This document shows, piece by piece, positions 23,901 through 31,823 of a stretch of DNA of 64,000 bases. The stretch lies in assembly GCA_023412915.1 (NCBI GenBank), contig JAEZRE010000024.1, positions 1 through 64,000 on the forward strand. The letters are read 5' to 3'. A program made the translations under genes and the position numbers. Position 1 is the first letter of the stretch; each line of letters begins with the position of its first letter. Below the pieces are notes generated by a model. It saw nothing but the letters and a program-made list of their open reading frames with translations. It was not told the origin of the DNA and made no database searches. The stretch comes from Bacillota bacterium (GTDB taxonomy: Bacteria; Bacillota; Clostridia; Acetivibrionales; DTU013).

Positions 23901-25962
23901 TGTCGTAACCGGTACGCGCCGAAAATCCCGCGACTTGTGAAAACACCCGCGCACAGCGCACGACAGCCTTCCAATGCTCATTATCGGGATCGGAGCTCAA
24001 TGCCTGGATGACCAGTTTGATTTCCCGCAAGACGATTTCTGTCGACGCAAGCTTCGCATACTTTTCGAAAAACCCCGAAAGGGCCAGGGACTCCAAAGCC
24101 TCAAGATCTTCAAGCTGCAGCGTATGGTAGAGCAATTGCGAAAAAGGTCTCACCAATTCGCTTTTCCAACGCGAGTCTCCCGAAGGATCGGCTTTTTTGC
24201 GGAACAAATCGGCCAATTCCCTATGGAGACCCCTGAGGTCGGCATTACGGACAAATGTATTAAAGACAGCTGTTTTGATTGCATCATGATAAAAGTTCAG
24301 AAGTACTCCATGCAGTAAGAGGAAGGATCGCAGCTGTCTGGTTATGGCAGCTGTGTTATTCATGCTTCCGGCCGGCTCCAGCAGTTGCGACAGTTCAGCC
24401 TCTGAGAGTCCGGACTGGCTTATATACAAAAACGAGAGGTAACGCGGCACAAAGAACTCGCTGACAGGCCTGCCCGTTTCATCGGTAAACTCGGCGGAAT
24501 GCATAAGTCTGTTGGTCAAAATCCATTCAAGCAGTGACTCCAGCTTTCCGGGAAGAGACTTAACAAATGCGTTCAGACCTTCATAATCTCCATAAATGCG
24601 TAGTTCTTCAACCACTGTGGAGAGATAGAGCGGTATGCGGGACTCGGTTTTGTTCAGTAAAAGCTCAATTTGCTGCGGCGTCAATCGTTTCTGATATCTG
24701 GAAAGGTAATGATTGACCAGTTGATGAGAAGCTTCCTCCCCAAGCCCGTTCAATTCTTTTTTTATTAAATCCGGCCAGCGCTTTGCCATCGAATCGATGA
24801 TGGGGTGGGGCGTCGTAGATAGAATGAGCGCCACGTTTGACGGAATGAATTGCGGCAGCCAGAGCAGTTCATGCGCACTGTTACTGTCAAACAGCTGGTT
24901 GAGACCGTCGATAACGATTACGGTGGGGATCTGGGGAGGTATTCTTACAATCAGGTTCTGAAAATGGATAACAAGCTTGTCGAGTTCCTGCGGCAATGGA
25001 TCGCGCGAGCCGCATTCCGAAGCCAACAGGTGGCACAGTCGCCTTAAGGTTCCCTCAAGACTGCCGGAGTGTGGCGTGACTCCTATAAAATGGTGAAGCA
25101 CTCTGAACCCCTGTTGGAGATTTATCGACTGAATCAGTTTACAGAGGAAAGCGGATTTGCCAGTACCGCTTTGCCCCGTGAGCAGGACTACGTTGTTTTC
25201 CTTTCTGGCTTCAATAGCGGCCGTTATGCTTTCGAAAACAGGTCCCAGACCTGTGTCGATGAAGAAACGACTCCGTTGATTGATAAAAATCTCCTCGATC
25301 GAATCTTCTTCATCAAATTCGGAACTGCTGCCGCAAGCCGGTCCGAAGCTTTTCTCAACGAAGTTCATTATATAATCGAAAACCTTGCTCCCAAATTCAT
25401 TCAGGCCGGTGAAACGGTTCGTCGATGGATTCCACGCAGCTTTGTAGTAATCATAATTCAACCCCGCGGAGCATACGCGCTCTTTTAGCCTTTCCAGCTT
25501 ATTGGCGCTCTCACTGCCTTCCGGTTCCAGATACTCCTGCCTGAAGGCTTCGGATATGGAAAGGTTGGAGGCTTCATCGCGGAACAGGAAATAAACACCC
25601 TCGTAGCCTGTTTCCTGGAATTTTTCAATGGCATGTTCGATCTCGTCTTCAGTTATGGAAATTGACTGGGGAATGTCTTTTGGCACCCAACCGTAGCGTC
25701 CTCCCAGGATTCCCAGGAACAAAGGACGGCATTCGTCGATTATCGACCGGCAGGCGCCGATAATATCATCCTCTGAAGTAAGTCCCCATCTGAGGTCGAT
25801 ATCGACAAAATATAAATGCCGTTTCAGCAGTTCCTCCCGAACTCTCGGAAATACATGGCGTATAAGGTAATCACGTTCAGCCTGCATATCCCGGAAGGTG
25901 CTCGATATGAAAAGGCGCACCTCCTGCCAGCGGTTCTTATGATTTAATGCCGTGCTGTCCAT
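20965..25962 (-). CDS. DUF4062-STAND NTPase with transmembrane segments and PDZ domain
   Basis: A 1665-residue protein. Residues 14-125 form a DUF4062 domain (RLFISSTFRDMQAERDYL, DLRWG, LGGRYGW), a TIR/SEFIR-like module. Then a STAND/NACHT-type NTPase: Walker A GQSGTGKS (263-270) and Walker B VIVIDGLNQL (about 347-356), followed by a winged-helix and helical-repeat region. A Pro-Asp-Gln pentapeptide-repeat linker (about 790-820) precedes two membrane helices near 840-905, a helical domain, and at least six more helices between about 1125 and 1480. The C-terminus (about 1555-1650) is a PDZ domain (DTQADKLGLEDGDVIESVNG). GGGGTG precedes the ATG. STAND proteins sense a ligand and oligomerise; the PDZ domain would be extracytoplasmic. 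Function unknown, signalling or conflict likely. Confidence 0.88.
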   Translation of the reverse strand: MDSTALNHKNRWQEVRLFISSTFRDMQAERDYLIRHVFPRVREELLKRHLYFVDIDLRWGLTSEDDIIGACRSIIDECRPLFLGILGGRYGWVPKDIPQSISITEDEIEHAIEKFQETGYEGVYFLFRDEASNLSISEAFRQEYLEPEGSESANKLERLKERVCSAGLNYDYYKAAWNPSTNRFTGLNEFGSKVFDYIMNFVEKSFGPACGSSSEFDEEDSIEEIFINQRSRFFIDTGLGPVFESITAAIEARKENNVVLLTGQSGTGKSAFLCKLIQSINLQQGFRVLHHFIGVTPHSGSLEGTLRRLCHLLASECGSRDPLPQELDKLVIHFQNLIVRIPPQIPTVIVIDGLNQLFDSNSAHELLWLPQFIPSNVALILSTTPHPIIDSMAKRWPDLIKKELNGLGEEASHQLVNHYLSRYQKRLTPQQIELLLNKTESRIPLYLSTVVEELRIYGDYEGLNAFVKSLPGKLESLLEWILTNRLMHSAEFTDETGRPVSEFFVPRYLSFLYISQSGLSEAELSQLLEPAGSMNNTAAITRQLRSFLLLHGVLLNFYHDAIKTAVFNTFVRNADLRGLHRELADLFRKKADPSGDSRWKSELVRPFSQLLYHTLQLEDLEALESLALSGFFEKYAKLASTEIVLREIKLVIQALSSDPDNEHWKAVVRCARVFSQVAGFSARTGYDKAHPLESAIAEGRDEDVETLLMASSFGAEASVLRSAAKTLYAASGRIQKSKELEVDYSESILDELRDSQETYVLFSAINNQEEKAEVKPEEEKDRGSDPGTDVTEDTPDQGAPDQDTPDQDTADRKIPDQDIPAVPRRHIPVWQLFSLMFTGRYKKIMGVVGYICFAVLIFFIFFRLHIFDLIDVIKNWKISIRFIKSAAENILYFIIGAVSLGAPYYLIKAIYEKLTILLMSKSENCMLSLATAMQGMRARTKLHVFIRITQYVHKLRQSGISETTFKSESISRILANEIRDMLHSQRIKHAGLAAACVMNLDSRTRDAVADVLRSQPNDVLYRVMQRMLTYERIFIDPPEVIDFILRIYGRTPPVPILMKAISLQDKTDADEVIGSLNSVEKPLLARSLVRFLPSFKTGKRLKLIKKVKSIIGKEFFAIPLILNVRDLLDKIPLIVLLIPVAFVAFTFALILLCYVPYIIILVLTYPLYRLCKYWDRHECMADEVGSYSVSYFEDDLRNWFSWKEPGKRAGASMVETAIADALINGNEDPEAILGDFSAKTVLRVWRALLVPGRVKNRGKLLLPLMESEELLKKALARMPFGKSHHERPIDDDVRRKQQKRVNPVSPKWVSSIVMIFASALICAVSLGILCLAWDKWLCILLMKRGWLILACSVFAGLLPFPKIRYLITVLLPILPIIIFGQIHAKPFVLGEEAIYSLFPTYSLFLANEVVKLWRGVRLIYPTKASLIMNRLKATAMSLAGGVLIGAAVVLSLYSANYVFDGEQKPEISEISVLKEYADAMRWADNHKALYRKPLKHYFEYPLDFNPQNIYQFNIYTLGYRAYTLSNLITALYNYGYIQECSNCQKRLSDYYGWTVAESRNFSGTNKTVLLDAERRRVSVVPIIVAVYKDTQADKLGLEDGDVIESVNGNPVIYPEDLTAYLAQPVKGSDKITIAIRRMNKRLEFKATGGDLGAQIWYINADYLRK
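23506..23595 (-). repeat. 15-bp in-frame minisatellite in STAND gene linker
   Basis: About six 15-bp units around CCTGATCCGGAGTGT encode a PDQDT-like pentapeptide repeat joining the cytoplasmic and membrane parts of the protein. Units differ by one to several bases. Because the period is divisible by three, changes in copy number would alter linker length without breaking the frame. Confidence 0.8.
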
Positions 25963-26151
25963 AGTTGCACCCCGGTGTTACAATTCCTTTAGCTTGGTTA
26001 CCATATCTTGAGCCTATCCAGACACACATTTACAATCTTCTTGTGCATGGATGGCTTTTAGCATCTGGGCTACAACCCTATGCTTTTTATGGGGTACAGT
26101 CGAATATGCATTCTTATAATTACCCCGGCCGCCTGGTCCAAATATAACAGC
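25963..26151. other. Intergenic region
   Basis: About 190 bases between the STAND and xylanase genes, both minus strand. It should hold the STAND promoter; I see no clear consensus and no terminator hairpin. Confidence 0.35.
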
Positions 26152-27447
26152 TTACTTACCCTCGGCAATTATCCTGTCCGGCTCCGTCACTCCGTAATAG
26201 GCCGGTTTTGCCTTGAGAAACTCATCGAACGGCAGAGGTGTTGAAGCACTGAGCCAGCTTGTGCCGTCGTCCATCCCCCAGAAGGTGACACGACTGATGT
26301 TTGCCGAATGGGCCTTGAATATTTCAAATAGCTTCGCGTATTGTATGGCCTGGGCTTTTACGGCTCCCTCGGTATTCTTGCCGTCGACTGTCGCCTGTAT
26401 GTCGAGCTCGGTTATGCTTATCTCAACGCCCAGAGAAATTAACTTCTCCAGTGACTTCTCCACGTTGGCGGGAGAAGTGGACAGTGTATCGTGCTCCTGC
26501 ATGCCGATGCCGTCGATAAGGAGCTTGCCCGCATGCGTTTTGCGGTAGCTGTCATTGATCTCCTTAACCATGTTGTATACCGCTGCCGCCTTGTTCTGGT
26601 TGTCCAGGCTGTAGTCGTTATAGTAGAGCTTGATATCCCAGTCCGGATGGGCGTCCAGCACTTCTCTGGCCGTGAGGAAGGCCTGTTCCACGTAGTCGTC
26701 GCCTATGGCGGCAAGCCATGGAGTTTGGCGCAAGGACGCCTTCCAGTCCTGCGGATTTACAGGGTTGTCGTTCATGGCTTCATTCACTACGTCCCATGAT
26801 ATTACCTGGTTACCGAAATGCTCCATGACAGTTTTTATGTGAGTCTTCAAATTCTCGAGGGCTTCCTCCCGTCCAAGGGGCTTGCCGCTATCATTCGTAT
26901 TCATCCATGCCGGCGACTGCTGGTGCCATACAAGGGTATGTCCATGCATCTTGGCCCCTGCAGCCGATACCAGCTTCACAAGCATATCCGCCCCGCCGAA
27001 GGTGAACACGCCCTTGTTCGGTTGCAGCGCGTTCGGTTTCATGGCATTTTCCGCTGTCGCTATGTTGAAATGCATTTTGAAGAGCTCATATCTGTCGCCT
27101 GTCAGATTTCTCATGGATACGGCGGTCCCTATCAAGAAATCATCCTTATAAACATCCTTTATGGGTTTTAGCTCTGTCTGTATCTTCGAGGGTTTTTTGG
27201 TCGCCGAGACAGCCGTTGCGGTTGAAGCCGCTTCCGCTGTGTCTGCTGTGGTCGAAGTCTCCGTTGTTGTAGCGCTCTGGGCGGGCTCTGCATCCTGGGT
27301 ATCTGCGTCCTGTGCGGTTGCAGTCTGCGAAGTCGCAGCCCCGTCTCCGCCGCTGTCCGCACCCGCTCTGCTGTCAGCGCAGCCGGCCGGAATTAAAACA
27401 AGCGCCAGAATAAATATGACCGCCAACATTTTTCTCATTCTCTTCAT
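26152..27447 (-). CDS. GH10 endo-1,4-beta-xylanase lipoprotein
   Basis: A 431-residue secreted enzyme cleaving internal beta-1,4 bonds in xylan. A lipobox ends the signal peptide (LVLIPAGC), so the mature protein is probably anchored on the outer face of the membrane. A Thr/Ala-rich linker (about residues 30-85) leads to one GH10 TIM-barrel domain with HTLVWHQQSPAW, the acid/base Glu in WDVVNEA (about 221) and the nucleophile Glu in ITELDI (about 345). No carbohydrate-binding module is present. AGGGG lies upstream; an ATG two codons earlier (27453) is an alternative start. Single-gene unit. Confidence 0.93.
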   Translation of the reverse strand: MKRMRKMLAVIFILALVLIPAGCADSRAGADSGGDGAATSQTATAQDADTQDAEPAQSATTTETSTTADTAEAASTATAVSATKKPSKIQTELKPIKDVYKDDFLIGTAVSMRNLTGDRYELFKMHFNIATAENAMKPNALQPNKGVFTFGGADMLVKLVSAAGAKMHGHTLVWHQQSPAWMNTNDSGKPLGREEALENLKTHIKTVMEHFGNQVISWDVVNEAMNDNPVNPQDWKASLRQTPWLAAIGDDYVEQAFLTAREVLDAHPDWDIKLYYNDYSLDNQNKAAAVYNMVKEINDSYRKTHAGKLLIDGIGMQEHDTLSTSPANVEKSLEKLISLGVEISITELDIQATVDGKNTEGAVKAQAIQYAKLFEIFKAHSANISRVTFWGMDDGTSWLSASTPLPFDEFLKAKPAYYGVTEPDRIIAEGK

Positions 27448-27453
27448 ACACAT

Positions 27454-27959
27454 TTACCCCTGTTATACTTAATATCTGATTGGCTTATCGCGAGACTGCA
27501 ATATGTCTCGTCATCCTGATTCTACCATTCAAGCATTACCTGGTCAAACCTTTCATACCTGTTCGCCGTTTCGATCCTATACGCGCATCGGATTGTGATT
27601 ATCCCGGAATACCGACGACAGGACGGCGATGATCAACGCTTGGGAAAGCTGACATCGAGCGCTTGTCGTCACTTAATATCCGAGCTTCCATGAGTGCTGT
27701 GACATCGGAATTCGTCCTGTCAGAAACTCGAGAATTACATAAAATATTACCAATCTAGATTGTATATAAATGTCGTGCGGTAAGCAATACTAGAAATATA
27801 ATGCTCCAGTCCATGCAGAACTGTTTTCGGTGATCGCTCATATTTTTGGATTCCGGGGCAATTAATGTTCGGATCTCAATCTCTCCGCCGTTTCAAGGAG
27901 CTCAGTAGTTAATTGAAGCCCTTTGCCTCAATTTTTTACATATTTCGACCTTATATTTA
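27454..27959. other. Intergenic region between xylanase and uracil permease
   Basis: About 500 bases separating divergent genes. No ORF of note. I looked for a PyrR-type or purine/uracil-linked leader before the permease and did not find one: the promoter there lies only about 30 bases before the start codon. An AATTGA...TCAATTTTTT weak hairpin near 27914-27938 could end a read-through transcript. Confidence 0.4.
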
Positions 27960-27989
27960 TTGTTAAATATCTATACGGTATGCTATAAT
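27960..27989 (+). promoter_or_regulatory. Promoter of the uracil permease gene
   Basis: TTGTTA (27960-27965), 18-bp spacer, TATAAT (27984-27989). The predicted transcript begins near 27996, leaving a leader of about 25 bases that includes the TAGGAGGG ribosome-binding site. Confidence 0.65.
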
Positions 27990-28020
27990 AGTCCAAATGC
28001 TCATAGGAGGGTATCGGAAA

Positions 28021-29316
28021 ATGCAAGGTAAGATAATTCAAGTCGAAGAACGCGTCCCACTAGGAAAAGGAATCGCATTAAGTTTACAGCACATGTTCGC
28101 AATGTTCGGCGCCTCGGTATTAGTTCCTATTTTATTCGGAATTAACCCAGGCGTCGTTTTATTGATGAACGGTATCGGAACACTGATTTTTATATTCATC
28201 ACAAAGGGCAAGGCGCCGGCGTACTTAGGCTCGAGTTTTGCTTTCCTTGCGCCAGTTTTTATGATCATCGGCAACGGAACGACACAGGATGCATCCAAAT
28301 ATTCTCTGGCGCTTGGAGGCTTTGTGACAGTTGGCGTCGTCATCATCATCGTCGCCATGGTAATAAAGCTGTTCGGCACGAAGTGGATTGACATCATACT
28401 GCCGCCGGCTGCAATGGGTCCCGTAGTGGCGCTCATCGGCCTGACGCTGGCAGGTACGGCAGCACAGAACGGCGGCCTTCCCGTAACAGGCGTCGATCTT
28501 TCCACGATAGATTACAGAAATGTAATCGTATTCTGTATCACCCTGTTCGTGGCTATCTTCGGTTCAGTCCTCTTCCGCAAATTCCTGGCCGTCATTCCGA
28601 TTCTGATCGCCATTGTCGTCGGCTATATAGCCGCCGCTTGTTTCGGACTCGTGAACTTTGAAGCTGTCAGAACGTCAGCCCTGTTCACTCTGCCGGACTT
28701 CCAGACTCCGGTATTTAATATCAACGCCATCCTGATCATCCTTCCGGCGTCGCTCGTCATCATTACCGAGCACATCGGACACCAGATGGTAACAGGTAAA
28801 ATAGTCGGTCGTGATCTCATCAAGGACCCTGGTCTCCACAGGTCGCTCCTGTCCGACGGCATCTCGACCACTCTGTCAGGCTTTGTCGGCGCGGTACCGA
28901 CTACAACGTACGGCGAAAACATCGGCGTCATGGCCATCACGAAGGTCTATAGCGTCTGGGTAATCGGCGGCGCAGCCGTCATTTCGATGATTGTCGCCTT
29001 CGTAGGTCCTGTCTCGGGGCTCATTCAGGCAATGCCCTGGTGCGTCATCGGCGGCGTCAGCTTCATGCTCTACGGCATGATCGCAGCATCCGGCCTCAGA
29101 CTTCTCGTCGAGGCGAAGGTCGACTACAGCAAATCCCGTAACCTGGCGCTCACCGCGGTTGTACTTGTAACAGGCCTCTCGAACGCTTATATACCGATAA
29201 GCAGCTCCTTCCAGCTTTCCGGTCTCACCCTCGCCACAATCATCGGCATGGTCCTGGGACTTGTCTTCTGGCTTCTGGATAAGGCGAAGCTCACCAATGA
29301 CCGCGAAAACGCCTAA
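28021..29316 (+). CDS. uraA: Uracil permease (NCS2/UraA family)
   Basis: A 431-residue inner-membrane symporter of the nucleobase-cation symporter 2 family, importing uracil. It follows the UraA pattern closely: LSLQHMFAMFGASVLVPILFGINP near the start, GKAPAYLGSSFAF, the conserved ITEHIGHQMVTG helix, the NTTYGEN-type motif as TTTYGENIGVMAIT, and the late GASGLRLLVE-like segment. About 14 transmembrane helices are expected. The ATG at 28021 has TAGGAGGG upstream; the in-frame ATG at 27997 has none. Single-gene transcript ended by a strong terminator. Confidence 0.93.
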   Translation: MQGKIIQVEERVPLGKGIALSLQHMFAMFGASVLVPILFGINPGVVLLMNGIGTLIFIFITKGKAPAYLGSSFAFLAPVFMIIGNGTTQDASKYSLALGGFVTVGVVIIIVAMVIKLFGTKWIDIILPPAAMGPVVALIGLTLAGTAAQNGGLPVTGVDLSTIDYRNVIVFCITLFVAIFGSVLFRKFLAVIPILIAIVVGYIAAACFGLVNFEAVRTSALFTLPDFQTPVFNINAILIILPASLVIITEHIGHQMVTGKIVGRDLIKDPGLHRSLLSDGISTTLSGFVGAVPTTTYGENIGVMAITKVYSVWVIGGAAVISMIVAFVGPVSGLIQAMPWCVIGGVSFMLYGMIAASGLRLLVEAKVDYSKSRNLALTAVVLVTGLSNAYIPISSSFQLSGLTLATIIGMVLGLVFWLLDKAKLTNDRENA

Positions 29317-29351
29317 TGAAAGAGACAGCGCTGAAGTTTAGCAAATAGTAG

Positions 29352-29397
29352 AGTGGGTCGGCAGGAAAATGCAAATTCCTACCGACCCACTTTTTTG
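29352..29397 (+). terminator. Rho-independent terminator after uracil permease
   Basis: A 16-bp stem (AGTGGGTCGG-x-AGGAA with TTCCT-x-CCGACCCACT) with an 8-base loop is followed by TTTTTT. It also lies 25 bases beyond the stop of the convergent ChrA gene. Confidence 0.92.
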
Positions 29398-29419
29398 AAG
29401 GTTCATTGTAAACGGTAGC

Positions 29420-29962
29420 TTACCTTAACAGTATTACTCCGATAACACCTGATGCAGCTAATATACAAACCGGATGTATTTTTGTTTTTACAAGCGTCAA
29501 GAACGAAACCAGCATAATTGCCAGACCGGTCAAGTCGACTGATCCTGCTCCCCCGATTATCCCGTTGCCAAGGGCAAATTTTATTGCAGCATATGCTATT
29601 ATCCCTATAATAGCAGGCCTCAGCCCATAGAATATGGCTTTTACAATAGAACGCTCCTGAAACTTGATAAAGAGTTTTCCGACAATCAGTATCAACAGCA
29701 GTGAAGGTAATGTTACGCTTATACAGGCGACCACGGCTCCCATAAATCCTGCCACACTATACCCCACTATAGTTGCACTGTTTGTCGCAACCGGACCGGG
29801 AGCCATGGCGGATACTGCTATCATATCCGTAAATTTGCTGATACTCAGCCAGTTATGCGCTTCCACCTCACCCTGAATGACAGGCAGCATGGCATATCCC
29901 CCGCCGAAGCTTACCATACCTATTTTAAAAAATGTGATAAATATATCCAGATACAATTTCAT
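29420..29962 (-). CDS. Chromate transporter family protein, half-size (ChrA)
   Basis: A 180-residue membrane protein with the ChrA-domain signature FKIGMVSFGGGYAMLPVIQGEV and the conserved MAPGPVATNSATIVGY segment. It is a half-size (single-domain) ChrA; such short ChrA proteins come as adjacent pairs that together equal the long two-domain form. It overlaps the upstream half by four bases. The family exports chromate in some bacteria, but the substrate is often unknown. It is last in the long sugar cluster, which may be incidental. Confidence 0.88.
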   Translation of the reverse strand: MKLYLDIFITFFKIGMVSFGGGYAMLPVIQGEVEAHNWLSISKFTDMIAVSAMAPGPVATNSATIVGYSVAGFMGAVVACISVTLPSLLLILIVGKLFIKFQERSIVKAIFYGLRPAIIGIIAYAAIKFALGNGIIGGAGSVDLTGLAIMLVSFLTLVKTKIHPVCILAASGVIGVILLR

Positions 29963-30591
29963 AGGCTTTTACCGCTTTTAGCATTGTCAGACTTAACAGC
30001 TGCCTTCATTATACAAATTTTCTCACGTGCCTTCATTATCCTGGTTATGACAAGGCCCGATACCGCGCCCGATAATATGACAAGAACTAAGTTGAGGTCC
30101 TTGAAAATCAAGGGCAAAGAGGCGCCGACGATACAAATGGCCCAGGATATTTTATCCGTAAGCGCGGTTTTGCCCATTTTATAAGCAGCGGCGGCGATAA
30201 GGGCCACAATTACAGGTCTTATCCCCTTTAGCGCAGCCTGTACGTATGTGTTGCGTTGAAAAGAAACAAGAAGAACAGCCAGTACAAGGATCAAGCAGAA
30301 CGTGGGTATAAGTATTCCAAGCATCGCTGCCAGAGCGCCGGGAACACCGGCTAACCTATATCCCAGGAATATGGCCGAGTTCACGGCAATAGCTCCGGGT
30401 ACGGATTGGGATACGGCAAATATATCAATGACAGCTTCTCTGTCCACCCACCTCTTCTTATCGACTACCTCGGCTTCCAGAACAGGTATTATCGCAAAGC
30501 CCCCGCCAAAGGTTACGGGTGAAATTTTAAAAAAGGTAGTGAAAATTTCAAGTATTATTTTCCATTTAATTTTCTTTTTTTTTATTCTCAT
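29959..30591 (-). CDS. Chromate transporter family protein, half-size (ChrA)
   Basis: A 210-residue partner of the downstream half, with FFKISPVTFGGGFAIIPVLEAEVV and SQSVPGAIAVNSAIFLGYR. The two copies are homologous and expected to insert in opposite orientation to make one transporter. GGGGAATTT precedes the ATG. The gap to the aldolase gene upstream is 41 bases, so cotranscription with the catabolic cluster is possible. Confidence 0.88.
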   Translation of the reverse strand: MRIKKKKIKWKIILEIFTTFFKISPVTFGGGFAIIPVLEAEVVDKKRWVDREAVIDIFAVSQSVPGAIAVNSAIFLGYRLAGVPGALAAMLGILIPTFCLILVLAVLLVSFQRNTYVQAALKGIRPVIVALIAAAAYKMGKTALTDKISWAICIVGASLPLIFKDLNLVLVILSGAVSGLVITRIMKAREKICIMKAAVKSDNAKSGKSL

Positions 30592-30632
30592 TCATAAATT
30601 CCCCGTCTCATCCACCCCGGTCGGCAATGCTT

Positions 30633-31790
30633 TCAAATACCCATTTTCCTATACCTTTCGGACATTTCGTCCAGTGTCGTCTGTTCTATACGGGGAGCAT
30701 ATCCAACCGAGCCGAACTCGATAATCAAGGTCCCGACCACCTCTTTGACTCCTCTTTGAATGCAGTCGGTCAAATCCATAATATCGCTGTTATCTGTATC
30801 AGCACCTGTAATGAGAATATCCATGATTGGCGTTATGTAAACTCTTGGGTCGTATTGCTCCGCCTTCTGTTCCATCAACTCCCATACGGGACCTATTGAT
30901 TTACTCGCTTTCTTTAATGGATTCTTGACGAAGTATTCTCGTATATTCCTGGTGACCGCCAGCCGTATATCAGTGTCCACATTGATCTTGCCAATGCCGC
31001 AGGGAATCGCGGATTTTATTTCGCTTATGGGAACGCCATTTGCATTCGCGATCTTTCCCCCAAGCGCATTTATCTCTTCAACTATATACCTGGGTACCGT
31101 GGATGAGCCATGCGAGACCAGCACCCCAAAAATGCCTTCGTGCTTGAGGTTTTCCATCGAAGCTATTGCAATTTCCCTGCGCAGCTTCACATTATCGCCC
31201 TTTACGGCGCCGTGCTTTGTCCCGTAGGATATAGCCAGGCAATCGGCCCCCGTCTTTTTAAAGAACTCGCAAACCTTCATAGGATTGGTATAGGTGGAAT
31301 GCTCTGAAAAAACATCGTCCTCCACACCCGCAAGAACTCCAAGCTCCCCTTCGACAGTCACACCTCTTTCATGGGCATATCTGACCACTTCGCGAGTCAG
31401 TTCCACATTCTGTTCAAAGGGCAGTGAGGATCCGTCGATCATAACTGAAGTATATCCGCCGTTTATCGCCGCCTTCACAGAATCGAAATCTTTCCCATGG
31501 TCGAGGTGCATCACAATCGGAATAAATGAATTATCACCATATTTTTTTACCGCGTCGGCAATCCTTTTAGCTCCGACTTTCTTATCCTCAAGGATCCCGT
31601 TCATAAAGTCGGCTCTCCCTCCCATGAAGGCGTTGGCCAGATCGGCGCCCTGCAGTATTGCAGCCGAGCGAAACATTTCATGTACCTCGATTACCGCCTT
31701 TGCCTGTGCAACGGTATTAACGTTAAACGCGCCATGGGCAAAGCCATACTTATATGAGGCTTCCAGCAGCGGTCTCATCGGTATCAGCAT
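30633..31790 (-). CDS. Class II ketose-bisphosphate aldolase
   Basis: A 385-residue zinc-dependent aldolase that splits a ketose 1,6-bisphosphate (normally fructose) into two trioses. Visible: HLDHGKDF with metal His and Asp, the VEGELG segment, YGTKHGAV, the VSHGSSTVP metal-His loop and the phosphate-binding KINVDTDIR. It is about 80 residues longer than usual FbaA, the extra length forming a C-terminal extension from about residue 305 (VYITPIMDILITGADTD...). GAGGTG precedes the ATG. Lying in a sugar-uptake cluster, it may act on a non-standard ketose. Confidence 0.87.
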   Translation of the reverse strand: MLIPMRPLLEASYKYGFAHGAFNVNTVAQAKAVIEVHEMFRSAAILQGADLANAFMGGRADFMNGILEDKKVGAKRIADAVKKYGDNSFIPIVMHLDHGKDFDSVKAAINGGYTSVMIDGSSLPFEQNVELTREVVRYAHERGVTVEGELGVLAGVEDDVFSEHSTYTNPMKVCEFFKKTGADCLAISYGTKHGAVKGDNVKLRREIAIASMENLKHEGIFGVLVSHGSSTVPRYIVEEINALGGKIANANGVPISEIKSAIPCGIGKINVDTDIRLAVTRNIREYFVKNPLKKASKSIGPVWELMEQKAEQYDPRVYITPIMDILITGADTDNSDIMDLTDCIQRGVKEVVGTLIIEFGSVGYAPRIEQTTLDEMSERYRKMGI

Positions 31791-31823
31791 ATTGTCGTCA
31801 CCTCTTTTATTAGTTTCTTCTTC

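Noticed and set aside
27454..27996. Uracil-linked riboswitch or PyrR attenuator before the permease
   Set aside because: The consensus promoter lies only about 30 bases before the start codon, leaving no room for a structured leader. The AT-rich sequence upstream shows no conserved PyrR loop.
28038..28940. Antisense ORFs within the uracil permease gene
   Set aside because: Frames open only because of the codon bias of the permease gene; repetitive low-complexity translations.
29420..30591. Frameshifted two-domain ChrA gene
   Set aside because: Each half has its own start and full ChrA domain, with the usual 4-bp overlap of paired short ChrA genes, so no frameshift is needed.
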